A program made the position numbers and the translations under genes. A stretch of 33,838 bases of DNA from an uncultured Eubacteriales bacterium (GTDB lineage: Bacteria; Bacillota; Clostridia; Oscillospirales; Oscillospiraceae), in NCBI GenBank assembly GCA_900556935.1, contig USQL01000012.1, positions 1-33,838 of the forward strand. Reading direction: 5' to 3'. The notes beneath the pieces were generated by a model that saw only the letters and a program-made list of their open reading frames with translations, was not told the origin of the DNA and did not search any database. This document shows, piece after piece, positions 13,659 through 21,909 of this stretch; the first letter of the stretch is position 1; each line of letters starts with the position of its first letter.

Positions 13659-15032
13659 ATGGACTTTTTGTACGTTATTCTCACAGCACTCCTGGTTGTC
13701 GCCGCTGTCACCATGATTCTGAAGAAGGTCGATACCCGTCTGACCTTCCTGTTCCTGGGTGTCATCGGTCTGGCAGTCGCAACCATCGTCACCGGCCGAT
13801 CTGTGCTGGGTGACTCCACCACCGGCAATGCGGTATTGGATATCTTTGATGTGATCCGAGCCAAGTTTGTCAGCACCATTTCCGGAACCGGTATCCGCCT
13901 GATGATGATTGGCGGCTACGTCATGCTGATGAACCACACCAAGGCGGCGGACGTTCTGGCCCTGGGTGCCAGCAAGCTGCTAAAGCCCATCAAGAACCCC
14001 TACATCGTTCTGGCAATGGTCTATATGATCGGCGCGGTGCTGAAAATTTTCATCACCAGCCAGATTGCTCTGGGTCTGCTGTTTATGGCCACCATGTTCC
14101 CTATCCTGACCCGCATGGGTGTCAGCAAGGTCAGCGCCGCGGCGGCCTGCGTGGCCATCGGCGGTATGGACCTGGGCCCCAACGACTCCACCGGTATCTT
14201 TGCCGCATCCGACATTCTGAACTGCACCCCCATGGAGTGGTTCACCAACTATGAAATCGTCATCGGACCCATCATCATCGTCTGCGTCGGCATCTTCATG
14301 GGCTTCTGGTTCCAGCATATGGACAAGAAGGAGTTCGGCGGCCTGGTGATTCCCGAGGAGGCAAAGGCCGATGTCAAGATTTCCGACCTGGGCGTGCCCG
14401 CCTTCTACGGCATCTTCCCCCTGATTCCCCTGACTCTGGTTGTGGTGTTCAGCTTCATCGACGGCGTGAAGATGGATGTCATCACCGCCCACATCATCTG
14501 CTTCTTCCTGTTCTTCATCGTGGACCTGATTGTCAAGAAGGACATGAACCGGCTGCAGGACAACCTGAAAAAGCTGTGGGTATGGATGGGCAACTATTTC
14601 AATAACATTATCGTTCTGATTTCCGTTGCCTCCGTATTTGCCGAGGCCATCAAGAAGCTGAAGGGCATCGATGTGCTGTGCGGAATGCTTTCCAATATCC
14701 ACGGTGCCGTGTTTATTGTCGCCATTGCCATGGCCGCCATCCAGATTGGCACGGCCTTGCTCACCGGCTCCTCCAACGCCCCCTGGTACGCTTTCGGTTC
14801 CATGGGCGCGGATATGGCTGCCACTCTGGGCGTGCACAACGGCCTGCTGCTGGTGCCCATGCACCTGACCGGCGGCCTGTCCCGCTGCTTCTCCCCCTTC
14901 TGCGGCGCGATGATTGCCGTGTCCGGCATGGTAGAGGAAGAGCCCATAGTTCTGTGTAAGCGGAACGCCGTGCCGATGCTCTTCGGCGTGCTGGTCTGCT
15001 TCATCGCAACCTTCGTTGTATTCGGTATCTGA
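13659..15032 (+). CDS. DcuC-family anaerobic C4-dicarboxylate-type transporter
   Basis: A 457-residue membrane carrier with about 11-12 hydrophobic segments, resembling DcuC-type carriers of the ion transporter superfamily. Supporting features are two symmetric halves, each with a re-entrant, Gly/Ser/Asn-rich stretch (AIGGMDLGPNDSTGIFAASD near residue 170, and TALLTGSSNAPWYAFGSMG near 370), and a conserved HLTGGLSRCFSPFCGAM segment. E. coli DcuC exports succinate under anaerobiosis, but many Clostridia homologues sit beside amino-acid enzymes, so the substrate here is open. The start 13659 has CGGAGGAG at good spacing; an earlier in-frame ATG at 13623 has none. The lyase gene follows after 34 nt, suggesting cotranscription under control of the divergent GntR regulator. 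Confidence 0.8.
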   Translation: MDFLYVILTALLVVAAVTMILKKVDTRLTFLFLGVIGLAVATIVTGRSVLGDSTTGNAVLDIFDVIRAKFVSTISGTGIRLMMIGGYVMLMNHTKAADVLALGASKLLKPIKNPYIVLAMVYMIGAVLKIFITSQIALGLLFMATMFPILTRMGVSKVSAAAACVAIGGMDLGPNDSTGIFAASDILNCTPMEWFTNYEIVIGPIIIVCVGIFMGFWFQHMDKKEFGGLVIPEEAKADVKISDLGVPAFYGIFPLIPLTLVVVFSFIDGVKMDVITAHIICFFLFFIVDLIVKKDMNRLQDNLKKLWVWMGNYFNNIIVLISVASVFAEAIKKLKGIDVLCGMLSNIHGAVFIVAIAMAAIQIGTALLTGSSNAPWYAFGSMGADMAATLGVHNGLLLVPMHLTGGLSRCFSPFCGAMIAVSGMVEEEPIVLCKRNAVPMLFGVLVCFIATFVVFGI

Positions 15033-15066
15033 AAATTTCCACGGGTTTATTAGGAGACACAAAAAA

Positions 15067-16236
15067 ATGAGACATAATTTTGATGAGATTATCAACCGCC
15101 GCGCCTCGGAGTGCAAGAAGTATGAGGCCGCCTGCTATCCGGAGGATGTCATCCCCATGTGGATTGCGGATACGGACTTTGCCGTGCCTGTGGAGATTTC
15201 CGAGGCAATCCAGCAGCGGGCAAAGCACCCCTGCTTCGGCTACCCCATTGAGTCCTTCGCCTTTGAAGAGGCCGCGGCCCGCTGGGAGCGGGTGCGCTTC
15301 GGCTGGGATGTGGACCCCCACTGGGTCAAGTATGCCAACGGCGTGCTGCCCTTCCTGATGTACGCCATCCGGGCCTACTCCTATCCCGGCGACAAGGTCG
15401 TGATTCAGCCCCCCGTTTATCCGCCCTTCTCCGCCATCGTCCGCAACAACGGCCGCCAGCTGGTGGAGAACCGCCTGGTGCAGGACGAGAACGGCAAATA
15501 CCAGATTAACTTCGAGGACCTGGAGGAGAAGCTGAAGGACCCCCGTACCAAGCTGTTCTTCATGTCCAACCCCCACAACCCCGCCATGCGGTGCTTCACC
15601 CTGGAGGAGCTGAAGCGGATTGGAGAGCTGTGCCTGAAATACAATGTGCTGGTAATCTCCGATGAAATCCACTGCGATTTGACCTATGAGGGCTACAAGC
15701 ACATTCCCTTCGGCTCCATCAGCAAGGAATTCGCGGACAACTGCATCGTGCTGATCAACCCCAGCAAGACCTTTAACATTGCGGGCTTCCGCACCGGCGC
15801 GGCCATCATCCCCAACGAGAGAATCCGGGACAATATCGAAATCACCATTGTAAATAACAAGAACTATGGCAGAACGATTTTCGGTATGCTGACCTTTGTA
15901 ACCGCCTATACCCAGTGCGATTACTACGCGGATGAGATGATGCAGTACCTGCAGAAGAGCCGGGACATGATGATGGACTACATGCGGGAGCGCATTCCCC
16001 GCATCAAGCTGGCCGAGCCCGAGGCAACCTACCTGATGTGGCTGGACTGCCGGGACCTGAACATGACCCAGGAGGAGCTGAAGGCCTTTATGTTTGACAA
16101 GGCAAAGCTGGGCATGAACGACGGCGCGACCTTTGGCACCGGCGGCACCGGGTTCATGCGGATGAACATTGCCTGCCCCAGATCCACCGTGGAAGAGGCA
16201 CTGGAGCGCTTGGAAAAGGCGGTCAACGCCCTGTAA
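15067..16236 (+). CDS. patB: PatB/MalY-type PLP-dependent C-S lyase (cystathionine beta-lyase-like)
   Basis: A 389-residue fold-type I PLP enzyme of the MalY/PatB group. Such enzymes cleave cystathionine, cysteine or S-substituted cysteines to a thiol plus 2-aminoacrylate, which becomes pyruvate and ammonia. The cofactor lysine is Lys234 in INPSKTFNIAGF. The family N terminus MWIADTDFAVP and the SNPHNP and SDEIHCDL motifs are present. The start at 15067 (MRHNFDEII) is preferred; the frame is open upstream to 15016 but only the later ATG has an AGGAG behind it. It follows the DcuC-type carrier by 34 nt, so the carrier may import its substrate. A plain aminotransferase of class I/II is a less likely alternative. 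Confidence 0.85.
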   Translation: MRHNFDEIINRRASECKKYEAACYPEDVIPMWIADTDFAVPVEISEAIQQRAKHPCFGYPIESFAFEEAAARWERVRFGWDVDPHWVKYANGVLPFLMYAIRAYSYPGDKVVIQPPVYPPFSAIVRNNGRQLVENRLVQDENGKYQINFEDLEEKLKDPRTKLFFMSNPHNPAMRCFTLEELKRIGELCLKYNVLVISDEIHCDLTYEGYKHIPFGSISKEFADNCIVLINPSKTFNIAGFRTGAAIIPNERIRDNIEITIVNNKNYGRTIFGMLTFVTAYTQCDYYADEMMQYLQKSRDMMMDYMRERIPRIKLAEPEATYLMWLDCRDLNMTQEELKAFMFDKAKLGMNDGATFGTGGTGFMRMNIACPRSTVEEALERLEKAVNAL

Positions 16237-16251
16237 AACCAACAACAACCA

Positions 16252-16281
16252 GGCCGGGTTCCCTTCCGAGAGAATCCGGCC
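16252..16281 (+). terminator. Stem-loop after the C-S lyase gene
   Basis: GGCCGGGTTC (16252-16261) pairs with GAATCCGGCC (16272-16281) with one wobble and a 10-nt loop. No T run follows, so termination would be weak; it could protect the 3' end of the message. Confidence 0.35.
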
Positions 16282-16304
16282 CGGGCTGCTTTCCAATCCG
16301 TCCC

Positions 16305-16333
16305 TTGTTTTTTGGATGGGAATTTGCTATGAT
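16305..16333 (+). promoter_or_regulatory. Promoter of the tctCBA-ridA operon
   Basis: TTGTTT (16305-16310), 17-nt spacer, TATGAT (16328-16333), about 48 nt before the tctC start. It suggests tctCBA is transcribed separately from the lyase gene. Confidence 0.6.
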
Positions 16334-16381
16334 GTTTCCGCTCTTATGAAAGAGCTTGTTCCTGACGAAAGGAGAACGCAA

Positions 16382-17458
16382 ATGAAAAAAAGAATCCTGG
16401 CCTGCCTGATTCTGTGCGCACTGCTTTTAACCGGCTGCGGCAGCACCGGAGGCAGCACGGGACAGTGGCCCTCCCGGAAGATTGAAATTGAAATTTGTTA
16501 CACCGCGGGCGGTACGGCGGATACGGTGGCTAGACAGCTGGCGGCCCTGATGGGCGAGCAGCTGGGGGCCTCCTTCAATCTTGTAAATGTGACCGGCGGC
16601 TCCGGCTCCATTGCCGGGCAGCAGGTGGCATCCGCGGCCCGCGATGGCTATACCTGGCTGGGGGATGTGGCCCATACGGTTTCCGGTTGGCGGACCCTGG
16701 GTTATGCGGACCTGGGCTGGGAGGATTTCTACGGTTTCTATGCGGCCACCTCTCCCTATGTCCTGTTCGTCTCGGAAAAATCCCCCTATGAGACGGCGCG
16801 GCAGCTCTTCGATGCCATGGCGGCGGACCCCTCCATGAAGTGGGGCAATGCGGGCGTTGGCAGCATCAATCAGCTGACGGGCTCTCTGATGCTGGAGATT
16901 CTGGGTCTGCAGGGCAGCACCGTACCCTATGACGGCGGACGGGCCGCGGCCATCAAAGTTATGGCCGGAGAGGTCACCTGGTCCTGGTGCGGCCTGTCGG
17001 ATATTATCGACCTGGCCCAAAGCGGGGATATCCGGATTCTCGGCATCTGCGACGGGGAGCCCAGAACCATTTCCCGCGGAGGAGAGGACGTGACCATTCC
17101 CAGCCTGTTGGAGGACTATCCGCAGCTGGAATCCCTGGAAAATCTTCTCTACTGGGGCTTCCGGGTGCCGAGAGACACCCCCGTGGAGGCTGTGAAAAAG
17201 ATTATGGATGCCTTCCAGGCGGCGGTTGCCAGCGAGGAATGGGCCCAGTTCTGCCAGGCCAAGGGGCTGGAGATGGCGGAAGCCATGGGTACGGAGAGCG
17301 ACGAAATGTGCGCCCGGCTGGAATCCATCTACGCCTGGGGACTGTATGACGCGGGAATTTCTACGGTAGACCCTGCCTCCTACGAGATTCCCAGAATTGA
17401 GAATTTCATGTTCCCGGCCAATGCCCGGGCGCAGAACGCGCCTGCCTGGCCGGAGTAA
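16382..17458 (+). CDS. tctC: Tripartite tricarboxylate transporter substrate-binding lipoprotein (TctC family)
   Basis: A 358-residue extracytoplasmic solute receptor of the TctC/Bug family, which delivers di- or tricarboxylates or related compounds to the TctAB membrane unit. The N terminus MKKRILACLILCALLLTG with lipobox Leu-Thr-Gly-Cys19 marks a lipoprotein. The mature part begins WPSRKIEIEICYTAGGTADT, corresponding to the family's WPxxPI...PGGxxD loop. NVTGGSGSIAGQQVA and YDGGRAAAIKVMAGEV are further family hallmarks. AAAGGAG precedes the start. The motifs are unusual (YTAGG instead of PxxPGG), so the ligand may differ from citrate. Confidence 0.88.
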   Translation: MKKRILACLILCALLLTGCGSTGGSTGQWPSRKIEIEICYTAGGTADTVARQLAALMGEQLGASFNLVNVTGGSGSIAGQQVASAARDGYTWLGDVAHTVSGWRTLGYADLGWEDFYGFYAATSPYVLFVSEKSPYETARQLFDAMAADPSMKWGNAGVGSINQLTGSLMLEILGLQGSTVPYDGGRAAAIKVMAGEVTWSWCGLSDIIDLAQSGDIRILGICDGEPRTISRGGEDVTIPSLLEDYPQLESLENLLYWGFRVPRDTPVEAVKKIMDAFQAAVASEEWAQFCQAKGLEMAEAMGTESDEMCARLESIYAWGLYDAGISTVDPASYEIPRIENFMFPANARAQNAPAWPE

Positions 17459-17468
17459 GGAAATGCCC

Positions 17469-17924
17469 ATGGATAAGAAAAAACTGGTCCAGTCCGCAGA
17501 AGGGCTGGCGATAACGGCGGCGGGAGTCCTGTTTACCGTGCTGTCCGCCCAGATTCGGAAAAATCCCGTGGAAGTATCCGGGACCCTTTGGTTTCTGACG
17601 GAGGCCAAATTTGTGCCCCTGGTGCTGTCCCTTCTAATTGTGCTGCTGGGCATCCGCCTGACCGTCGCCCTTTGGAAGGGGAAGGAGGTCTCCGGAAAGC
17701 TGGGGGTGACCCCGCGGTCCGTAAGTGTGGTGCTGATGACCCTTGCGTATTTGCTGCTGGTTTCCCGGTTCGGCTTTGCGGTGCCCACGGCGGTGTATCT
17801 GACGGCTTTGCTGTTTGTGGCAAACCATGGGCGCAGGCCGCTGGAGCTTTTGGTGCTTGCTGGGGTGTACTGTTTGATTGCGCTGGTGCTGATTCCGCTG
17901 GCACTGGGCCTGCAGCTGCTTTAA
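17469..17924 (+). CDS. tctB: Tripartite tricarboxylate transporter small permease (TctB family)
   Basis: A 151-residue protein with four hydrophobic helices, matching the small TctB membrane subunit that pairs with TctA. Start 17469 (MDKKKLVQSAEG) is preferred because AAGGA lies ~8 nt upstream. The in-frame ATG at 17463 is too close to that Shine-Dalgarno. It lies 10 nt after tctC and 16 nt before tctA. Recognition rests on position and topology more than on sequence. Confidence 0.8.
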   Translation: MDKKKLVQSAEGLAITAAGVLFTVLSAQIRKNPVEVSGTLWFLTEAKFVPLVLSLLIVLLGIRLTVALWKGKEVSGKLGVTPRSVSVVLMTLAYLLLVSRFGFAVPTAVYLTALLFVANHGRRPLELLVLAGVYCLIALVLIPLALGLQLL

Positions 17925-17940
17925 AAGGGGAGGGAAAGAA

Positions 17941-19428
17941 ATGCTTTCTGAATGGCTCTATCTTCCCCAGGCGGCGGCCACCTTCCTGGGGGACCCGACG
18001 GTGTGGCTGTTTCTGGCCGCCGGTGTTTTCTTAGGCTTTGTGGTCGGCGTGGTCCCGGGGCTGGGCCCCACCATGGGCATGGCCCTGTGCCTTGGCATCA
18101 TTTTCCGGCTGGACTACGTGCAGGGTATGGCGCTGCTGGTGGGTATTTTCGTAGCCGCCTGCGGCTCCGGCGGAATTACCGCCAGCCTTATCAACATTCC
18201 GGGGACCCCGGCGGCCGCCGCAACCTGCCTGGATGGCTACGCGCTGACCAAGCAGGGACGGGGCCGGGAAGCGGTGGGATATTCCATTTTCGCCTCCGTG
18301 GTGGGCACCCTGGCCGGAACGGTGCTGATTTTCCTGATTCAGCCCTTTGTCACCAATATCGCCCTGAAATTCGGAGACTGGGAAACCTTCCTGTTCTGCG
18401 TGTTCGGCCTGCTGATCTGCGGCTCCATTTCCGGCAGCAGCCGCCGCCGGGGCTGGATTGCGGCGCTGGCCGGGTGCCTGATGTCCATGGTGGGCGCGGA
18501 CGGGGTCCAGTCGGTCCAGCGGTTTACCTTTGGCCGGGTGGAGCTGCTGGCGGGCTTCAACAGTGTCATTGCCATGCTGGGCCTGTTCGGCCTGGGAGAG
18601 GTCCTCTATACCCTGCGGACACCGGAGGAGGCCCGCACCGTGGAGAAGACCGGCTTCCCGAAGTTCCATTGGAGGGTATTAAAGCAGAATATCGGCAACA
18701 TGGTCCGCTCGGCCTTTGCCGGACTCTGGATTGGCTTTATTCCGGGAATCGGAGAATCCGCCGCCTGCTGGTTCTCCTATGACATGGCCAAGCGGGCCTC
18801 CAAGCAGAAGGAGAAGTTTGGCAGCGGCTCGGAGGAGGGCATCATCGCGGCGGAGGTTGCCAACAATGCCTGCTCCGCCGGTGCCCTGATTCCGGCCCTG
18901 GCCCTGGGCATCCCGGGGAGCTCTACGGCGGCCATCTTCCTCTCGGCCATGTATATTATGAATCTGCGTCCCGGTCCCACACTGCTGCTGGAGTCCCCGG
19001 GCATCCTCTGCGGACTGTGCCTGCTGCTTCTGATGGCGGCGATTGTCATGGGCATTGTCTCGTTCCTGTGCTCCAAACTGACCATCCGCATTCTGACCAT
19101 CCCCCAGGGCCTCCTGATGCCCTTGGTGGCGGTGCTCTGCGCGGTGGGTGCCTATAACGCCACGGGTACCCCCTTCGCCCTGGTGCAGCTGGCAATTTTC
19201 GGCCTGCTGGGGTATTTTATGAAGCGCTTCCACTATCCCATTGCCCCCTTTGTGCTGGGCCTGCTGGTGGGGCCGACGGCGGATACCTCCCTGCGGCGGG
19301 CGATGATGCAGTATTCCGACAACCTGCTGGGACTCATCACCAGACCCTTCGGCCTGTGCCTGATTGTTGTACTGTGCCTGCTGTTTTTCCTGAGTGTCAA
19401 GAGCGACAGCGCGGCCAGAGAACATTAA
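17941..19428 (+). CDS. tctA: Tripartite tricarboxylate transporter large permease (TctA family)
   Basis: A 495-residue polytopic permease, the main channel of a secondary, ion-gradient-driven importer. The N-terminal glycine-rich loop VVGVVPGLGPTMGMAL, the segment GSGGITASLINIPGTPAA and the second-half repeats GFIPGIGESAACW and ALALGIPGSSTAAIFL are the paired TctA signatures. GGGGAGGG precedes the ATG. Together with TctC and TctB it forms a complete TTT system. These systems are best known from proteobacteria and less often noted in Clostridia. Confidence 0.93.
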   Translation: MLSEWLYLPQAAATFLGDPTVWLFLAAGVFLGFVVGVVPGLGPTMGMALCLGIIFRLDYVQGMALLVGIFVAACGSGGITASLINIPGTPAAAATCLDGYALTKQGRGREAVGYSIFASVVGTLAGTVLIFLIQPFVTNIALKFGDWETFLFCVFGLLICGSISGSSRRRGWIAALAGCLMSMVGADGVQSVQRFTFGRVELLAGFNSVIAMLGLFGLGEVLYTLRTPEEARTVEKTGFPKFHWRVLKQNIGNMVRSAFAGLWIGFIPGIGESAACWFSYDMAKRASKQKEKFGSGSEEGIIAAEVANNACSAGALIPALALGIPGSSTAAIFLSAMYIMNLRPGPTLLLESPGILCGLCLLLLMAAIVMGIVSFLCSKLTIRILTIPQGLLMPLVAVLCAVGAYNATGTPFALVQLAIFGLLGYFMKRFHYPIAPFVLGLLVGPTADTSLRRAMMQYSDNLLGLITRPFGLCLIVVLCLLFFLSVKSDSAAREH

Positions 19429-19465
19429 CCAACCATCAATCTATTTTGGAAAGGACAGAATCTAT

Positions 19466-19846
19466 ATGAATCAAGCGATTGCTACCCCCAACGCCCCCGG
19501 TGCCATCGGCCCCTATTCCCAGGGAATCGCCGCCGGAAACATGGCCTTTGTCTCCGGCCAGCTGCCCATCGACCCCGCAACCGGAGCCTTTGCCGGTGAG
19601 GACATTGTCAGCCAGACCAGACAGTCCCTGCTGAATATCAAGGCCATCCTGGAGGAAAACGGTATGACCATGGCTGACGTGGTAAAAACCACCGTCCTGC
19701 TTGCGGACATCGGTGAGTTCGGTGCCATGAACCAGGTCTATGGCGAATTCTTCACCGCCCCCTATCCCGCCCGCGCCGCCTTCCAGGTAGCCGCGCTGCC
19801 CAAAAACGCGAAAGTCGAAATTGAGGCCGTGGCGGTAAAGGGATAA
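19466..19846 (+). CDS. ridA: RidA family reactive intermediate/imine deaminase
   Basis: A 126-residue RidA (YjgF/YER057c/UK114) protein. RidA hydrolyses enamine/imine products of PLP enzymes, notably 2-aminoacrylate to pyruvate and ammonia, so they do not damage other PLP enzymes. The catalytic Arg103 (YPARAAFQVAALP) and the glutamate-containing C-terminal strand (VEIEAVA, Glu118/Glu120) are present, as are GPYSQGI and FVSGQLPIDP. It is the last gene of the tctCBA operon (37-nt gap) and lies close to the C-S lyase, an enzyme that makes 2-aminoacrylate. That supports a shared pathway. Confidence 0.95.
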   Translation: MNQAIATPNAPGAIGPYSQGIAAGNMAFVSGQLPIDPATGAFAGEDIVSQTRQSLLNIKAILEENGMTMADVVKTTVLLADIGEFGAMNQVYGEFFTAPYPARAAFQVAALPKNAKVEIEAVAVKG

Positions 19847-19855
19847 GAAAACCGC

Positions 19856-19889
19856 ACTCCCTCTCCCGACTATGGGAGGGGGAGTTTTT
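19856..19889 (+). terminator. Intrinsic terminator after ridA
   Basis: ACTCCCTCTCCC (19856-19867) pairs with GGGAGGGGGAGT (19874-19885) with one wobble, followed by T4. Confidence 0.85.
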
Positions 19890-19903
19890 GCAATTTCCTC
19901 GGA

Positions 19904-19924
19904 ATTTCAGCTTTATTTCAGCTT
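19904..19924 (+). promoter_or_regulatory. Two 10-bp direct repeats with 11-bp pitch before the response regulator
   Basis: ATTTCAGCTT occurs twice, at 19904-19913 and 19915-19924, one helical turn apart and immediately at the -35 position of the downstream promoter. This is the classic arrangement of an OmpR/PhoB-type binding box, so autoregulation by the encoded response regulator is likely. Confidence 0.6.
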
Positions 19925-19940
19925 CCCGGTGTATTATAAT
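19912..19940 (+). promoter_or_regulatory. Promoter of the two-component operon
   Basis: A perfect TATAAT (19935-19940). The -35 position at 17-nt spacing (19912-19917, TTTATT) is a poor match and is overlapped by the direct repeats, as in activator-dependent Pho-type promoters. Confidence 0.55.
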
Positions 19941-19966
19941 GGAAAACACAAGGAGGCGGAGTTCCT

Positions 19967-20644
19967 TTGAAGATACTGATTGTGGAAGATGAAAAGCTTC
20001 TGGCGGATTCTTTGAAAACGCTGCTGGAGAAAAAGGGCTTTACGGTGGAGTGCGTCTACGATGGGGAAGCCGGGGCGGAATACGCGGAGACGGGGGTTTA
20101 TGACCTGCTGATTCTGGATGTGATGATGCCCAAGATGAACGGCTACCAGGTGGCCCGTTCCGTCCGAGCCAAGCGATGCGGTACGCCCATTCTGATGCTC
20201 ACGGCCCGGTCCGGGCTGGAGGACCGGATTGAGGGGCTCAACGCCGGGGCGGACTACTATCTCACCAAGCCCTTTGACAGCCGGGAATTACTAGCCTGTA
20301 TCAACGCCCTTCTGCGCCGTCAGGGAAACCAGGTGGACGAGCTGACCCTGGGCAATACGGCCCTGGACCTGGGCACCAGCAATTTAATCTGCGGCAGCCG
20401 GTCCGTGCGGCTGTCTGCCAAGGAGTTCGACGTGATGCGCTATCTTTTGCAGGCCAAGGGGACCATTGTGTCCAAGGAGGCCATTTTGGCCCGGGTCTGG
20501 GGCTATGACAGCAACGCGGTGGAGAACAATGTGGAGGTCTACATCGGCTTTCTGCGGAAGAAGCTTTCCTCCATCGGCTCCAATGTGACGATTCAGTCCT
20601 TCCGCCGCCTGGGCTATCAGCTGGAGGTGAAGGAAGGGTGCTGA
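19967..20644 (+). CDS. OmpR/PhoB-family response regulator
   Basis: A 225-residue two-domain regulator. The receiver domain (1-120) has the acidic pocket Glu7-Asp8, phospho-acceptor Asp51 (LILDVMMPKMNG), Thr79 and Lys101 (YLTKPFD). The C-terminal winged helix (~130-222) has the OmpR layout (LSAKEFDVMRYLL, SKEAILARVWG, NNVEVYIGFLRKKL, RRLGYQLE). Translation begins with TTG at 19967, supported by AGGAGG ~10 nt upstream and by direct alignment to the family N terminus (MKILIVEDE). The stop overlaps the kinase start, so the pair is coupled. The signal is unknown. The operon-like MBOAT genes follow and could be a target. Confidence 0.95.
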   Translation: MKILIVEDEKLLADSLKTLLEKKGFTVECVYDGEAGAEYAETGVYDLLILDVMMPKMNGYQVARSVRAKRCGTPILMLTARSGLEDRIEGLNAGADYYLTKPFDSRELLACINALLRRQGNQVDELTLGNTALDLGTSNLICGSRSVRLSAKEFDVMRYLLQAKGTIVSKEAILARVWGYDSNAVENNVEVYIGFLRKKLSSIGSNVTIQSFRRLGYQLEVKEGC

Positions 20645-21843
20645 AAAAACTGCGGCTGCGGTTTGTGTGCGTCATCATGGCCATTGTCTTCGTGACCTTC
20701 TGCGTGGTGTTTGGGCTTTTGTACTGCTTTACCCAGCGAAATCTGGAGGAGGAGAGCCTGAGCATGATGGAAAATGTGGCGGCCAATCCTTTCCAGGTGG
20801 GCAGAATCAATATCCACAGCAGCCAGGTAAGGCTTCCTTACTTTATGATGAAGGTCAGCGCCGCCGGGGAGATCACCACGGTGGTGGACGGCAACTTTGA
20901 CCTGTCCGACGGGGCATTTCTAACCACCCTCCTGGACGCGGTGCAGCGCAGCGGGGAGAATACGGGGGTGGTGTCGGAGTGCAATCTGCGCTTTTTGCGG
21001 GTGCGGACCCCGGTGTCCGAAACCCTGGTGTTCGCGGATATGACCATGGAAAAGGCTACCCTGGGAAGCCTTGCCAAAACCTGCGCAGCCCTGGGGGTGC
21101 TGGGGCTGGTGGTGTTTCTGGGCATTGCGGTGGCGCTTGCCCGGTGGATGGTCCGGCCTGTGGAACAGGCCTGGCAGCAGCAGAAGCAGTTTGTGGCGGA
21201 TGCCTCCCACGAGCTGAAAACGCCTTTGACCGTGATTATGACCAACGCGGAGCTATTGCAGATGCCGGAGGACGCGGACAGCGCAAAACGCTGCGCCGAC
21301 AGCATTTTGACCATGTCCCGGCAGATGCGGCTTCTGGTGGAGCGGCTTCTGGAGCTTGCCAGAACCGACAGCGGCCAGAACAAGCTGACGCTGGAACGGG
21401 TGGATTTTTCTTCCCTGGTTTCCGACGGGACGCTGCCCTTTGAGGCTGTGTTTTTCGAGGCTGGGCTCACCCTGACCACGGACATTCAGCCGGGGATTGC
21501 CGTCACCGGCAGCCGCCAGTATCTGGGCCAGCTATTGGATATTCTTCTGGACAACGCCCGGAAATACGCCCTGGGCGGGGAGGTCCGGGTGGAGCTAACC
21601 CGGGTCCACAAGCACCGGTGCCGCCTGTCCGTCTCCAACACGGCGGAGAATTTAAGCCGGGAGGAGCTTTCGAATCTTTTCAAGCGCTTTTACCGGGCGG
21701 ACCCCGCCCGCAGCAGAAGCGGCAGCTTTGGCTTAGGACTGTCCATCGCGGAGAACATCGCCTCTGCCCACGGCGGCAAAATCTGGGCCGAAAGCCAGGC
21801 GGGACGTATCACCTTCCTGGTGGAGCTTCCGGAAGAAAAATAA
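20638..21843 (+). CDS. Membrane sensor histidine kinase
   Basis: A 401-residue sensor kinase, partner of the preceding regulator. Helix 1 (residues ~8-32), an extracytoplasmic sensor segment (~35-140), helix 2 (~145-170) and a short linker without a clear HAMP lead to the HisKA domain with His191 (DASHELKTPLTVI). The ATPase domain has the N box around Asn306 (DNARKYA), a LFKRFYRADPARS F-box and GLGLSIAENIASAHGG. The start is a GTG at 20638 overlapping the regulator gene by 7 nt. The sensor segment gives no clue to the stimulus. Confidence 0.93.
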   Translation: MLKKLRLRFVCVIMAIVFVTFCVVFGLLYCFTQRNLEEESLSMMENVAANPFQVGRINIHSSQVRLPYFMMKVSAAGEITTVVDGNFDLSDGAFLTTLLDAVQRSGENTGVVSECNLRFLRVRTPVSETLVFADMTMEKATLGSLAKTCAALGVLGLVVFLGIAVALARWMVRPVEQAWQQQKQFVADASHELKTPLTVIMTNAELLQMPEDADSAKRCADSILTMSRQMRLLVERLLELARTDSGQNKLTLERVDFSSLVSDGTLPFEAVFFEAGLTLTTDIQPGIAVTGSRQYLGQLLDILLDNARKYALGGEVRVELTRVHKHRCRLSVSNTAENLSREELSNLFKRFYRADPARSRSGSFGLGLSIAENIASAHGGKIWAESQAGRITFLVELPEEK

Positions 21844-21844
21844 G

Positions 21845-21873
21845 TTGCCCGAGACGCCTTTGTATGGTATACT
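21845..21873 (+). promoter_or_regulatory. Promoter embedded in the two-component terminator, probably for the MBOAT operon
   Basis: TTGCCC (21845-21850), 17-nt spacer, TATACT (21868-21873). The spacer carries the left arm of the terminator hairpin and the -10 box lies in its loop. Transcription from here would begin near 21880, after the left arm, and so escape the terminator. It would give a ~215-nt leader containing the large inverted repeat. Confidence 0.5.
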
Positions 21874-21895
21874 GCCATCAGAGGCGTCTTTTTTG
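21852..21895 (+). terminator. Intrinsic terminator after the histidine kinase gene
   Basis: AGACGCCT (21852-21859) pairs with AGGCGTCT (21882-21889), extended by an inner ATGG/CCAT pair, followed by TTTTTT. It ends the two-component operon. Confidence 0.75.
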
Positions 21896-21909
21896 CGCAA
21901 ATAAAAGAA

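Noticed and set aside
15001..16296. Open minus-strand frame opposite the C-S lyase, and similar long frames at 13980-15116 (-) and 30756-32408 (+)
   Set aside because: All are antisense to genes with intact catalytic motifs and have no plausible ribosome site or domain.
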